A stretch of 64,000 nt of DNA. Origin: Haliclona indistincta. Lineage: Eukaryota > Porifera > Demospongiae > Haplosclerida > Chalinidae. Numbering within the stretch: the stretch's first letter is position 1; each line of letters opens with the position of its first letter. A program made the position numbers and the translations under genes. Positions 55,171 to 64,000 of this stretch are shown in pieces. Location: assembly GCA_964017065.1 (NCBI GenBank), contig OZ024783.1, positions 11,374,885-11,438,884 on the forward strand, given 5' to 3'. A model generated the notes under the pieces. That model did no database searches, had not been told where the DNA came from, and was given only the letters and a program-made list of their open reading frames with translations.

Positions 55171-56716
55171 GGATACACGAGATCCGTTAAGCTCAGAGCT
55201 CATGCAAGAGACCGAGCGACTCAGAGAACAAGTGAGTGACAGTCATTTCAGCCACACAATGAGTTTATGCTAAATCGACTAGTGGTTGCAAGGCTAGAAA
55301 CATGGTGTTTTCAAACATTGATTTCTCTGTAATTATGGTGTTATGTTCTGCAGGCATCAAATCTTAAGAAACAAATTTCACAAAAGGATCAGGCACTCCT
55401 CGAGAAAGATAAAACTGTAACCTTGTAGCCTTCTACATGATGTACTTATGTCATGACCACTCTTCAGATATGTTCTCTAAGAGCTGAAAATTTAGAGAAA
55501 GATAAAGACTATCGTCAAAAACTTCAAACCATGCAACGAAATCACAACGAACAAGTAGAACATTTAAAGGTATGATTAGTACATCTAGTAAGGGGCTTAT
55601 CATGCCAAGAGAGCCTGTAAACAGAGATTTTTTGGTTCCGTAAGTAGAATTCATGGGACAACTGAACACTGTAGCACTAACCAGTCGTTCAAGTCCTGAA
55701 CATTGAAAATTTTGTATTTTTCCTGAGTGCCTTCATTGGAACACGAAATTATACACTGGTCTAGCATGATGTGTTTGCAGTAGTACTTTGATGTCTTTGA
55801 TATAGTCACTTCTCATTTGAATGTTGGTAAAGACCTTTGCAACAGCAGAGATTGTGAAATGGGTGGCGGCCTATAACATAGTTAGCCTAGTACTCAACAC
55901 TCATTTACAGTTTCTGCTATCAAGCAACATGCAAAGGTCTGTACCAACATTCAAATGCGGAAATAAGCTGTCAAGTGTTCTCCTGAATCAAAGGGGAATT
56001 TGTGGGCGGGTGTAGTTAACCACATTATTATCGCTCCATTTGGCACCTTTCTACATGGTAAATAGCAGTATTTATACAATCCAAGCGGGAGACCCCCTCA
56101 AAAAGGCCCAGCGGCCAACGAGAACACTGGAGCTTCCTAAACAATTTTTCACAGATATACGAGCTTGTGTGATTGTATAGTAGAACTATAGTATTACTAT
56201 TTTAAGTCACAAAGTAGAAGTTATACAATGTAGCACTATTCCGCAGAGCCTCTTCTGATTGATACACGTACCATACAGCTCCAAATTTTTGTGGTCTAAG
56301 AAGTTTGTGAGTGAGACAAATTCATCAAAAATTAACAAGGACAGCTCTACAGTGTGCTGGTATCACCAAGAGATCATTCCTATGTTGTTTTCTCTACCTA
56401 TTACACACGAGGAAAACTAGAATTCGATGCTGTAAAGCGCTAGAGTATTTTGCTAGATGCTACCCACATCGTCGATCACAAAAAGTCCAAATCCCACGAA
56501 ATTTTTAGACCACAAAATTTGAAGCTGTACAGTCTGCTTTAGACACTCCTACATAAATGTAGCTATGATGTACAAGAGCTGCTTCTAATTTTGACTTTTT
56601 TTTCTTGTCAGATTGATATTCAAGGACTCAAGAAACAGTTATCACAACAGACTAAAACAAAAACTAAACAGCCACACCCACCCAGTAATGCATCTAGCTC
56701 TCTCCTCAAGTCCTGA
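55171..56716 (+). CDS. coiled-coil protein, 3' exons
   Basis: Not identified. Four exons join in phase: 55171-55231, 55354-55416, 55468-55569, 56612-56716, ending at TGA 56714-56716. The product (DTRDPLSSELMQETERLREQ, SNLKKQISQKDQALLEKDK, RAENLEKDKDYRQKLQ, IDIQGLKKQLSQQTKTKTK) is a long heptad-rich helix. A possible earlier exon at 55022-55115 has a weak donor and an ambiguous frame. The 5' part of the gene is not visible; the duplicated block ending at 54979 may have removed it. Confidence 0.65.
55570..56611. repeat. intron with two MITEs
   Basis: The 1.04-kb intron of the coiled-coil gene. 55814-55957 is a hairpin element with arms CATTTGAATGTTGGTA...GGTCTTTGCA-type. 56272-56531 is a second with arms TACAGCTCCAAATTTTTGTGGTCTAA-like. 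Without them the intron would be about 640 bp. Confidence 0.65.
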
Positions 56717-56989
56717 CAACCTGCTATACTGTGACACCAACTAGAACTAGCTTTTATTGTTCTATTATTCATTTTACATTTCTGTATACTCGTCTTCACT
56801 TCAATTCTTTTATGGTTTAAATAAAATTAAATTTTTCATCGATCACCTCAAACATAATACATAAGTTGCTTGTGCTTGTTGATTCAAAAATCTTGCATAG
56901 GTGTAATTCTTGAGTTAATGTTACTGTAAGTAAACTGCTCTATAGTATGCATTCACGAGATTACTTTCCTTTGAGGACAGCCGGTACTA
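56717..56989. other. intergenic spacer
   Basis: Contains AATAAA near 56819, suitable as the polyadenylation signal of the coiled-coil gene. The last 120 bp resemble the upstream regions of the next two receptor genes (ACATAAGTTGCT...TGTTGATT). Confidence 0.6.
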
Positions 56990-59293
56990 ATGAGTGAATC
57001 AGGTGTAAAAAAGTGGTGTTTTCTGTCCATCAAGATGAACGTTCAGCGGCTCCTGCCGTTATTGCTTGTTTTGCTTCTGGCAACACTTGAATATAGTGAT
57101 ACCAGTTGTCCAAGCTCTACTGATAATGAAGACACCAAGCCATTGTACCTGCTGGCATTGTTGGCTAATTATGGTAATGTGGAAAATGGTCTATTAGCAG
57201 CCTATGTTGCTCAAGAGGAGATCAACAATCGCAGTGACATCCTTCCTGGCTACCATATCGAGATAATTCAAGACACAACTGAAATTTGCTCATCATTACA
57301 TGCAGGTATTGGACTGAGTAACTTAGTCAAACACACAGTGAACCCGCCATGCCGTCCGGTTGTTGCTGTCATGGGACTACAGTGTGCAACACAAACTGCA
57401 TTACTGTCTCCTGTAGCTAGCCATAAAGAATTCAACCTCATACAGCTGTCTAAAGCCACTTCTCCGGAATTTGAATTACAAAATGAACGTTTTTCTTACT
57501 TGTGGCGATTTAGAGGAGCAGCCACTGCCTACTCTGACACAATACTGGCTATCATGGATCAGTTCAACTGGACAAGAGTAGGTATAGTCTATGGTACTCA
57601 GTCTTCACTATACACAGGGCTTGCTAAAGATATAGAACAAAAAATCAAAGTATCTGGTAACAAGTCAGTTGCATTCAGCATGGGAATAGGAGGAACTAAA
57701 GCATACTATCTAGATGCTGTGATTTCGAACATCAAAAGTCAAGAGACGGGCGTGCTTGTTAAATTACTAAGTCCACGACAGACCGATGCTTTACTATCAT
57801 ACACTGCTCGTCATGGGTTAGTATATCCACACTACACATGGATACATGTAACCAATCCAAAATGGTTCATTGGCTTAAAAAGATACGTAAATTCAAGGAA
57901 TGCTCGTGGGCACATTTTTCTTTATACCAAAACTACTGGTGAATCAGACGACACATATCTTGTGTCAAATGAAACCTTTTCAGAATTTACAGCCAAAGTT
58001 CAAGCACTGCATATAAAGCAAGCACTATCAGGTCGTGTAAAATTGGAGACTTACTATTATGACCAAGTTTGGGCTATAGCACAGGCTGTGAATAATTCTC
58101 TTCCAGAACTAAAGAACAGAAATCTCTCCATTGATGACTACACTATTGGACAGCCTGAGATTACTGCTGTTATTGAAGATTGGTTGAATCAATCAAGGTT
58201 TCAAGGAGCTAGTGGTTGGATTGAGTTCAATCAGTATCGTGCTGTGTCTACTCCTATAGAAGTGTTCTGGATACTAGACAATGATACTTACAAACAAGTT
58301 GGTATATACAATCCTCTTCATCCATTAGACTTTCATGTCAACCTGAACTCTACTGATCTACCAAGTGACACAGTACCTCGAGTATACAAGCGTATTCTCA
58401 TCTCACGTCCTATAGCTATTGTCCTGTTCATTCTCATTGGTGGTGTCATCATCTTCACTACAATACAACTCATTCTCTACCTCTGCTACAGACATCATAG
58501 TGTTATCAAGGCTACCAGCCCCTTCCTCAGCTTGCTCATGTTTGCTGGATGCTACCTCTTCTGTGTTGCTGCTCTTCAACTCGTTACACTTGGGAGCTTT
58601 GTTCTTTCACCTGAAGCATTTACTGCAATGGCAATTGCTAATTACGTGTTCATCATAAACGGGATCAGTCTAATATTCATCACATTGTTTATCAAACAAT
58701 TGCGAGTCTATCGCATCTTCACGTGCTGGAACAAGAATCTTGGTAAACAATGGAACAATCTTCCTCTATTGGCCTCCATCTTGTCACTATCACTCATTCC
58801 CAACATTGTTCTTGGTGTCCTCATTCCTCTGAAGCCACCTATGTACTCTTCTTATTACTACAGATTCTTTGAAGGCAGCCTTCCTTTGATCGAGGTCCAC
58901 ACTAGAATCGAACCAACCAGTCATTACATATTCCTGATTCTGGCAGTCCTCTACACTACTGTATTTCTCACATCAGTGTTTTATTTGAGCGTTCGTAATC
59001 GCAAAATAAAGATGAAGAACTTCAAGAATACTGGTCAGGTGGTCTTGATGCTGTCAGTCATGGTAATCACTATATTCCTCACTGTTTCCATTGTCATCAT
59101 CTTCCTATTGAGAGAGCAGGAACAGATAGCAAATGTAGTAATGGTGACTCTGTTCCTCATCTTTGTCACAGCTTGTCAGTTGATCCTCTTCCTCCCCAAG
59201 ATACTCACTGCTATGATGGATGGAAAGCTTCCTCAAGCTCCATCTAGTCTCATGAATGCATCGTCATTCATATTGCAGAGTGTTTTCTCATGA
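56990..59293 (+). CDS. GABA-B-like family C receptor 1 (intronless)
   Basis: 767 residues from ATG at 56990, or 752 from ATG at 57035, where the signal peptide (MNVQRLLPLLLVLLLATLEYS) begins. The extracellular part is a periplasmic-binding-like Venus flytrap domain (PLYLLALLANYG, YHIEIIQDT, RPVVAVMG, WRFRGAATAYSDTILAI, FNWTRVGIVYG). It leads without a cysteine-rich domain into seven membrane helices starting at about PIAIVLFILIGGVIIF; IKATSPFLSLLMFAGC, FLPK and the short tail are GABA-B-type features. The natural ligand is unknown. Sponges carry many such receptors. First of three tandem units of about 2.9 kb. A polyadenylation signal AATAAA lies near 59430. Confidence 0.95.
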   Translation: MSESGVKKWCFLSIKMNVQRLLPLLLVLLLATLEYSDTSCPSSTDNEDTKPLYLLALLANYGNVENGLLAAYVAQEEINNRSDILPGYHIEIIQDTTEICSSLHAGIGLSNLVKHTVNPPCRPVVAVMGLQCATQTALLSPVASHKEFNLIQLSKATSPEFELQNERFSYLWRFRGAATAYSDTILAIMDQFNWTRVGIVYGTQSSLYTGLAKDIEQKIKVSGNKSVAFSMGIGGTKAYYLDAVISNIKSQETGVLVKLLSPRQTDALLSYTARHGLVYPHYTWIHVTNPKWFIGLKRYVNSRNARGHIFLYTKTTGESDDTYLVSNETFSEFTAKVQALHIKQALSGRVKLETYYYDQVWAIAQAVNNSLPELKNRNLSIDDYTIGQPEITAVIEDWLNQSRFQGASGWIEFNQYRAVSTPIEVFWILDNDTYKQVGIYNPLHPLDFHVNLNSTDLPSDTVPRVYKRILISRPIAIVLFILIGGVIIFTTIQLILYLCYRHHSVIKATSPFLSLLMFAGCYLFCVAALQLVTLGSFVLSPEAFTAMAIANYVFIINGISLIFITLFIKQLRVYRIFTCWNKNLGKQWNNLPLLASILSLSLIPNIVLGVLIPLKPPMYSSYYYRFFEGSLPLIEVHTRIEPTSHYIFLILAVLYTTVFLTSVFYLSVRNRKIKMKNFKNTGQVVLMLSVMVITIFLTVSIVIIFLLREQEQIANVVMVTLFLIFVTACQLILFLPKILTAMMDGKLPQAPSSLMNASSFILQSVFS

Positions 59294-59922
59294 AATGCCA
59301 TATTCCAAATTAAAGTGTGCATATAGTCAATGTACACAACATTAATGTGTATGTAGCTGCTGACAGTGCTATAGTAGATATCTCGTATTGCTCATGTAGA
59401 TTATGCTGTAATTTTCATTGTCCTTCAATAATAAAATGCAATTGGTGCTTCCAGTTATAACAAGATTACGGCAGTTTAAATTTGTAAAAAATGCAACTTT
59501 TGCTTCTTGCATCTATGGGCCGTCCGGACACCTACAAACTGTTCAATATACCAAGCCTACTAGCTGCTATAGAGACTAGTCTAGTTTAATTGATCAACCC
59601 GTCAAATTTTAGCGTAAGCAAACATCAAAATTTGATGAATGCTAGCACATTTCTTTATGGTACACTGGTTCAATGTGCCCCTGTTGTTACTAATGAGTTA
59701 TAATCCGAGTATAGCTGGTTTTCCTTGACAACAGCAAGCTATGGACATAAAAATTAGATGATACATAAGTTGCTGTGCTTGTTGATTGTAAAATTTACTG
59801 CTGAATTCACTATCCATGTTCAGTATGCATTCGTGTGATGTTTTGATCCTTTGAACACAGTTAGTACTAATGACGGAATCAGGTGCAAAATTAGTGATTC
59901 TTCACAGACATTCTCCGTCAAG
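59294..59922 (+). promoter_or_regulatory. receptor spacer with uORF before gene 2
   Basis: Spacer repeated before gene 3. An upstream ORF starts at ATG 59871 (MTESGAKLVIL...), 18 codons, and its TGA stop overlaps the receptor start as ATGA (59923-59926). The arrangement is conserved before gene 3, where the uORF starts at about 62774. In gene 1 the equivalent ATG (56990) is in frame with the receptor instead. Confidence 0.65.
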
Positions 59923-62169
59923 ATGAACGCTCAGTGGCTACTGCCACTATTCTTCTTAGCAACACTTGAATATAGTGATACCAGTTGTCCAAGCTCTACT
60001 GATAATGAAGACACCAAGCCATTGTACCTGCTGGCATTGTTGGCTAATTATGATAATCCAGAAAACGATCTATTAGCAGCCAATGTTGCTCAAGAGGAGA
60101 TCAACAATCGCAGTGACATCCTTCCTGGCTACCATATCGAGATAATTCAAGGCACAACTGAGATTTGCTCATCGCTACATGCAGGTATTGGACTGAGTAG
60201 CTTAGTCAAACACACAGTGAACCCGCCATGCCGTCCGGTTGTTGCTGTCATGGGACCAGGGTGTGCAACACAGGCTTCAAAAATTTCTCCAGTAGCTTCT
60301 CATAAAGGGTTTGATCTCATACAGTTGTCCAAAGCTGTATCTCCAATATTTGAAACAGAAAACAAACAATTTTCTCACTTGTGGCGATTTAGAGGAGCTG
60401 CCACTGCCTACTCTGACACAATACTGGCTATCATGGATCAGTTCAACTGGACAAGAGTAGGTATAGTGTACAATATTGAGTCATCATTGTTCACAGGGCT
60501 TGCAAAAGATGTTGAGAAAAAGATCAAACTATCGAGTAACAAGTCAGTAGCATTCAGCATGGGAATAGCTGGGAGTAAAGCATATTTTCTAGATGCTGTG
60601 ATTTCAAATATCAAGTCCAAGGAGACAGGTGTGCTTGTCAAACTACTTACTGGAAGGCAGACTAGGGCTTTAGCATCACTTGCTTATCAGCATCGATTGA
60701 TCTACCCACACTACACTTGGATACATGTGACCAATCCAAAGTGGCTTATTGGTAAAGGATATGCCAATTCTCAAACTTCTTACAGGCACATCACTATATA
60801 CACCAAAACTACTGGTGAATCAGACAACACATATCTTGTGTCAAATGAAACCTTCTCAGAATTTTCAGCCAAAGTTCAGGCACTGCATAAAAAGAAAGCG
60901 CTATCAGGTCGCGTAGAATTAGAGACTTACTATTATGATCAAGTTTGGGCTATAGCACTGGCTGTGAATAATTCTCTTCCAGAACTAAAGAACAGAAATC
61001 TCTCCATTGATGACTACACTATTGGACGGCCTGAGATTACTGCTATAATTGAAGATCGGTTGAATCAATCAAGCTTTCAAGGAGCTAGTGGTTGGATTGA
61101 GTTCAATCAGTATCGTGCTGTGTCTACTCCTATAGAAGTGTTCTGGATACTAGACAATGATACTTACAAACAAGTTGGTATATACGATCCTCTTCATCCA
61201 TTAGACTTTCATGTCCACCTGAACTCTACTGATCTACCAAGTGACACAGTACCTCGAGTATACAAGCGTATTCTCATCTCACGTCCTATAGCTATTGTCC
61301 TGTTCATTCTCATCGGTGGTGTCATCATCTTCACTACAATACAACTCATTCTCTACCTCTGCTACAGACATCATAGTGTTATCAAGGCTACCAGCCCCTT
61401 CCTCAGCTTGCTCATGTTTGCTGGATGCTACCTCTTTTGTGTTGCTGCTCTTCAACTCGTTACACTTGGGAGCTTTGTTCTTTCACCTGAAGCATTTACT
61501 GCAATGGCAATTGCTAATTACGTGTTGATCATAAACGGGATCAGTCTAATATTCATCACATTGTTTATCAAACAATTACGAGTCTATCGCATCTTCACAT
61601 GCTGGAATAAGAATCTTGGAAAACAATGGAACAATCTTCCCCTATTGGTCGCCATCTTGTCACTATCATTCATTCCCAACATTGTTCTTGGTGTTCTCAT
61701 TCCTCTGAAGCCACCTATGTACTCTTCCTATTACTACAGATTCTTTGAAGGCAGCCTTCCTTTGATCAAGGTCCACACTAGAATCGAACCAACCAGTCAT
61801 TACATATTCCTGATTCTGGCAGTCCTCTACACTACTGTATTTCTCTCATCAGTGTTTTATTTGAGCGTTCGCAATCGCAAAATAAAGATGAAGAACTTCA
61901 AGAATACTGGTCAGGTTGTCTTGATGCTGGCAGTCATGGTAATCACTATATTCCTCACTGTTTCCATTGTCATCATCTTCCTAGTGAGAGAGCAGGAACC
62001 GATAGCAAATGTAGTAATGGTGACTCTGTTCCTCATCTTTGTCACAGCTTGTCAGTTGATCCTCTTCCTCCCCAAGATACTCACTGCTATGATGAATGGA
62101 AAGCTTCCTCAAGCTCCGTCTAGTCTCATGAATGCATCGTCATTCATATTGCAGAGGGTTTTCTCATGA
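59923..62169 (+). CDS. GABA-B-like family C receptor 2 (intronless)
   Basis: 748 residues from ATG at 59923 (MNAQWLLPLFFLATLEYS signal peptide). The longer open frame from 59851 begins with TTG and is not used. Same architecture as gene 1: flytrap ligand-binding domain, no cysteine-rich domain, seven helices, FLPK, short tail ending SFILQRVFS. The membrane half is almost identical to gene 1 (for instance AIVLFILIGGVIIFTTIQ), while the ligand-binding half differs in patches (GPGCATQASKIS versus GLQCATQTALLS). This suggests diversified ligand binding with a conserved signalling half. Confidence 0.95.
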   Translation: MNAQWLLPLFFLATLEYSDTSCPSSTDNEDTKPLYLLALLANYDNPENDLLAANVAQEEINNRSDILPGYHIEIIQGTTEICSSLHAGIGLSSLVKHTVNPPCRPVVAVMGPGCATQASKISPVASHKGFDLIQLSKAVSPIFETENKQFSHLWRFRGAATAYSDTILAIMDQFNWTRVGIVYNIESSLFTGLAKDVEKKIKLSSNKSVAFSMGIAGSKAYFLDAVISNIKSKETGVLVKLLTGRQTRALASLAYQHRLIYPHYTWIHVTNPKWLIGKGYANSQTSYRHITIYTKTTGESDNTYLVSNETFSEFSAKVQALHKKKALSGRVELETYYYDQVWAIALAVNNSLPELKNRNLSIDDYTIGRPEITAIIEDRLNQSSFQGASGWIEFNQYRAVSTPIEVFWILDNDTYKQVGIYDPLHPLDFHVHLNSTDLPSDTVPRVYKRILISRPIAIVLFILIGGVIIFTTIQLILYLCYRHHSVIKATSPFLSLLMFAGCYLFCVAALQLVTLGSFVLSPEAFTAMAIANYVLIINGISLIFITLFIKQLRVYRIFTCWNKNLGKQWNNLPLLVAILSLSFIPNIVLGVLIPLKPPMYSSYYYRFFEGSLPLIKVHTRIEPTSHYIFLILAVLYTTVFLSSVFYLSVRNRKIKMKNFKNTGQVVLMLAVMVITIFLTVSIVIIFLVREQEPIANVVMVTLFLIFVTACQLILFLPKILTAMMNGKLPQAPSSLMNASSFILQRVFS

Positions 62170-62825
62170 AATGCCATATTCCAAAAAGTGTACATAGTCA
62201 ATGTACACAACATTAATGTGTATGTAGCTGCTGACAGTTCTATAGTAGATATCTTGTATTGCTCATGTAGATTATGCTGTAATTATCATTGTCCTTCACT
62301 AATAAAATGCAATTGGTGCTTCCAGATTATGGCAGTTGAAATTCGTAAAATATTACTTTTTGCTCTTCGCATCTATGGGGCTGTTCGGACAACTAGAAAC
62401 TTTATTTGACCACAGCTGTCCTGATAATCGATGTACAAACTGTTCAATATTATCATGCTTACTAGCTGCTATGAAGATTAAACGATCAACCAGTCAAAAT
62501 GTAGTGTCAGCAAACACCAAAATTTGATGAATGCTACCACATTTATTTATGGTACATTGGTTCGATGTGCCCCTGTTGTTACTTATTAGTATAAACTGAA
62601 TAATAGCTGGTTTTCCATGACAACAGCAAGCTATGAACATAAAATTAACAAATGAGATGATACATAAGTAGCTAGCAGTGCTTGTTGATTGTAAAATTTA
62701 CCACTGAATTGACTATCTATGTTCAGTATGCATTCGTGTGATGTTTTGATCCTTTGAACACAGTTAGTACTAATGACGGAATCAGGTGCAAAATTAGTGA
62801 TTCTTCACAGACATTCTCTGTCAAG
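62170..62825 (+). promoter_or_regulatory. receptor spacer with uORF before gene 3
   Basis: Closely related to 59294-59922, including the AATAAA near 62302 and the 18-codon uORF whose stop overlaps the next ATG. It has small insertions relative to the first spacer (for example near 62400). Confidence 0.6.
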
Positions 62826-64000
62826 ATGAACGTTCAGTGGCTCCTGCCACTATTCTTCTTAGCAACACTCGAATATTGTGATACCAGTTGTCCAAGCTCT
62901 ACTGATAATGAAGACAGCAAGCCATTGTACCTGCTGGCATTGTTGGCTAATTATGGTAATGCGGAAAATAATCTATTAGCAGCCAATGTTGCTCAAGAGG
63001 AGATCAACAATCGTAGTGACATCCTTCCTGGCTACCATATCGAGATAATTCAAGACACAACTGAAATTTGCTCATCGTTACATGCAGGTATTGGACTGAG
63101 TAACTTAGTCAAACACACAGTGAACCCGCCATGCCGTCCAGTTGTTGCTGTCATGGGACTGCAGTGTGCAACGCAGACTTCAAAAATATCTCCAGTAGCT
63201 TGTCATAAAGGGTTTGATCTCATACAGTTGTCCAAAGCCACTTCTCCAGAATTTGAATTACAGAACGAACGTTTTTCTCACTTGTGGCGATTTAGAGGAG
63301 TTGCCATTGCCTACACTGACACAATACTGGCTATCATGGATCAGTTCAACTGGACAAGAGTAGGTATAGTGTACAATATTGAGTCACCATTGTTCACAGG
63401 GCTTGCAAAAGATGTTGAGCAAAAGATCAAACTATCGAGTAACAAGTCAGTAGCATTCAGCATGGGAATAGGTGGGAATAAAGCATATTTTCTAGATGCT
63501 GTGATTTCGAATATCAAGTCCAAGGAGACAGGTGTGCTTGTCAAACTACTTAATGGAAGGCAGACTAGGGCTTTAGCATCACTTGCTTATCAGCATCGAT
63601 TGATCTACCCACACTACACTTGGATACATGTGGCCAATCCAAAGTGGCTTATTGGTAAAGGATATGTTACTTCTCAAGCTACGTACAGGCATATTACTAT
63701 ATATACCAAAACTACTGGTGAATCAGACAACACATATCTTGTGTCAAATGAAACCTTCTCAGAAGTTTCAGCCAAAGTTCAAGCACTGCATAAAAAGAAA
63801 GCACTATCAGGTCGTGTAAAATTGGAGACTTACTATTATGATCAAGTTTGGGCTTTAGCACTGGCTGTGAATAATTCTCTTCCAGAACTAAAGAACAGAA
63901 ATCTCTCCATTGATGACTACACTATTGGACAGCCTGAGATTACTGCTGTAATTGAAGATTGGTTGAATCAATCAAGGTTTCAAGGAGCTAGTGGTTGGAT
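62826..64000 (+). CDS. GABA-B-like family C receptor 3 (partial, window edge)
   Basis: Open from ATG at 62826 to the window end (391 codons), covering the signal peptide and most of the flytrap domain. No stop or frameshift was seen. The sequence is a mosaic: it matches gene 1 at GLQCATQT, SPEFELQNERF and near the window end (GQPEITAVIEDWLNQSRFQ), but gene 2 at HKGFDLIQL, GLAKDVE and SLAYQHRLIYPHY. This is consistent with gene conversion among the units. Confidence 0.93.
   Translation, partial: MNVQWLLPLFFLATLEYCDTSCPSSTDNEDSKPLYLLALLANYGNAENNLLAANVAQEEINNRSDILPGYHIEIIQDTTEICSSLHAGIGLSNLVKHTVNPPCRPVVAVMGLQCATQTSKISPVACHKGFDLIQLSKATSPEFELQNERFSHLWRFRGVAIAYTDTILAIMDQFNWTRVGIVYNIESPLFTGLAKDVEQKIKLSSNKSVAFSMGIGGNKAYFLDAVISNIKSKETGVLVKLLNGRQTRALASLAYQHRLIYPHYTWIHVANPKWLIGKGYVTSQATYRHITIYTKTTGESDNTYLVSNETFSEVSAKVQALHKKKALSGRVKLETYYYDQVWALALAVNNSLPELKNRNLSIDDYTIGQPEITAVIEDWLNQSRFQGASGW

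Noticed and set aside
59851..59922. N-terminal extension of receptor 2
   Set aside because: The longer frame opens with TTG. The signal peptide begins at ATG 59923 as in gene 3.
1..64000. tRNA or rRNA genes
   Set aside because: I did not find a convincing cloverleaf or rRNA segment by eye; a tRNAscan-SE or Rfam search would settle this.

Overview
The window looks like animal nuclear DNA from a sponge, most likely a demosponge. The evidence is compact multi-exon genes with introns of about 50-75 bp, AT-rich intergenic DNA full of small inverted-repeat transposons, a tandem array of intronless GABA-B-like family C receptors, and NLR-type genes with DEATH, NACHT and leucine-rich exons. Species identity is an inference. 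Gene models were built by hand from GT/AG sites and codon phase, and every multi-exon model below was checked for phase.

Layout. 0.7-4.6 kb (minus): an NLR-like gene whose exons join in phase as 2A peptide - DEATH - transmembrane segment - NACHT, with a donor leading out of the window towards expected LRR exons. 4.8-6.7 kb (plus): a ten-exon gene for an unrecognised 376-residue membrane protein with an EGF-like motif, divergent from the NLR. 7.0-16.4 kb: a coiled-coil gene (minus) split by about 8.3 kb of nested transposons, including a full-length Ty3/gypsy element (10626-15260) with identical LTRs and a canonical -1 frameshift site. 16.4-19.4 kb: a tandemly duplicated block of LRR exons and receptor-gene debris. 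22.3-24.3 kb: a second NACHT exon whose 2A/DEATH exons survive only as a remnant near 27.7-27.9 kb. 24.7-40.5 kb: mostly repeats, several with exact target-site duplications, plus an orphan third 2A-DEATH gene (35.1-36.0 kb) and a roughly 1-kb palindrome.

40.5-48.7 kb is the gene-rich core: a RecQ-like helicase with its first codons split by a hAT MITE, a ZAD-like zinc protein, inositol monophosphatase (8 exons, 277 aa) and a membrane dipeptidase (10 exons, one frameshift). 48.7-51.7 kb is a near-complete hAT transposon. 51.8-55.0 kb: the first two exons of a UBE2C-like gene, broken by a decayed second copy of the EGF-protein/coiled-coil pair. 55.2-56.7 kb: 3' exons of another coiled-coil protein. 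57.0-64.0 kb: three tandem receptor genes, the last cut by the window edge.

Two themes connect the parts. Sensory and innate-immunity families (GABA-B-like receptors, 2A-DEATH-NACHT proteins) expand by local duplication and leave debris. Transposons repeatedly insert into exons and introns and break genes, and duplicated blocks preserve empty sites that prove the insertions.
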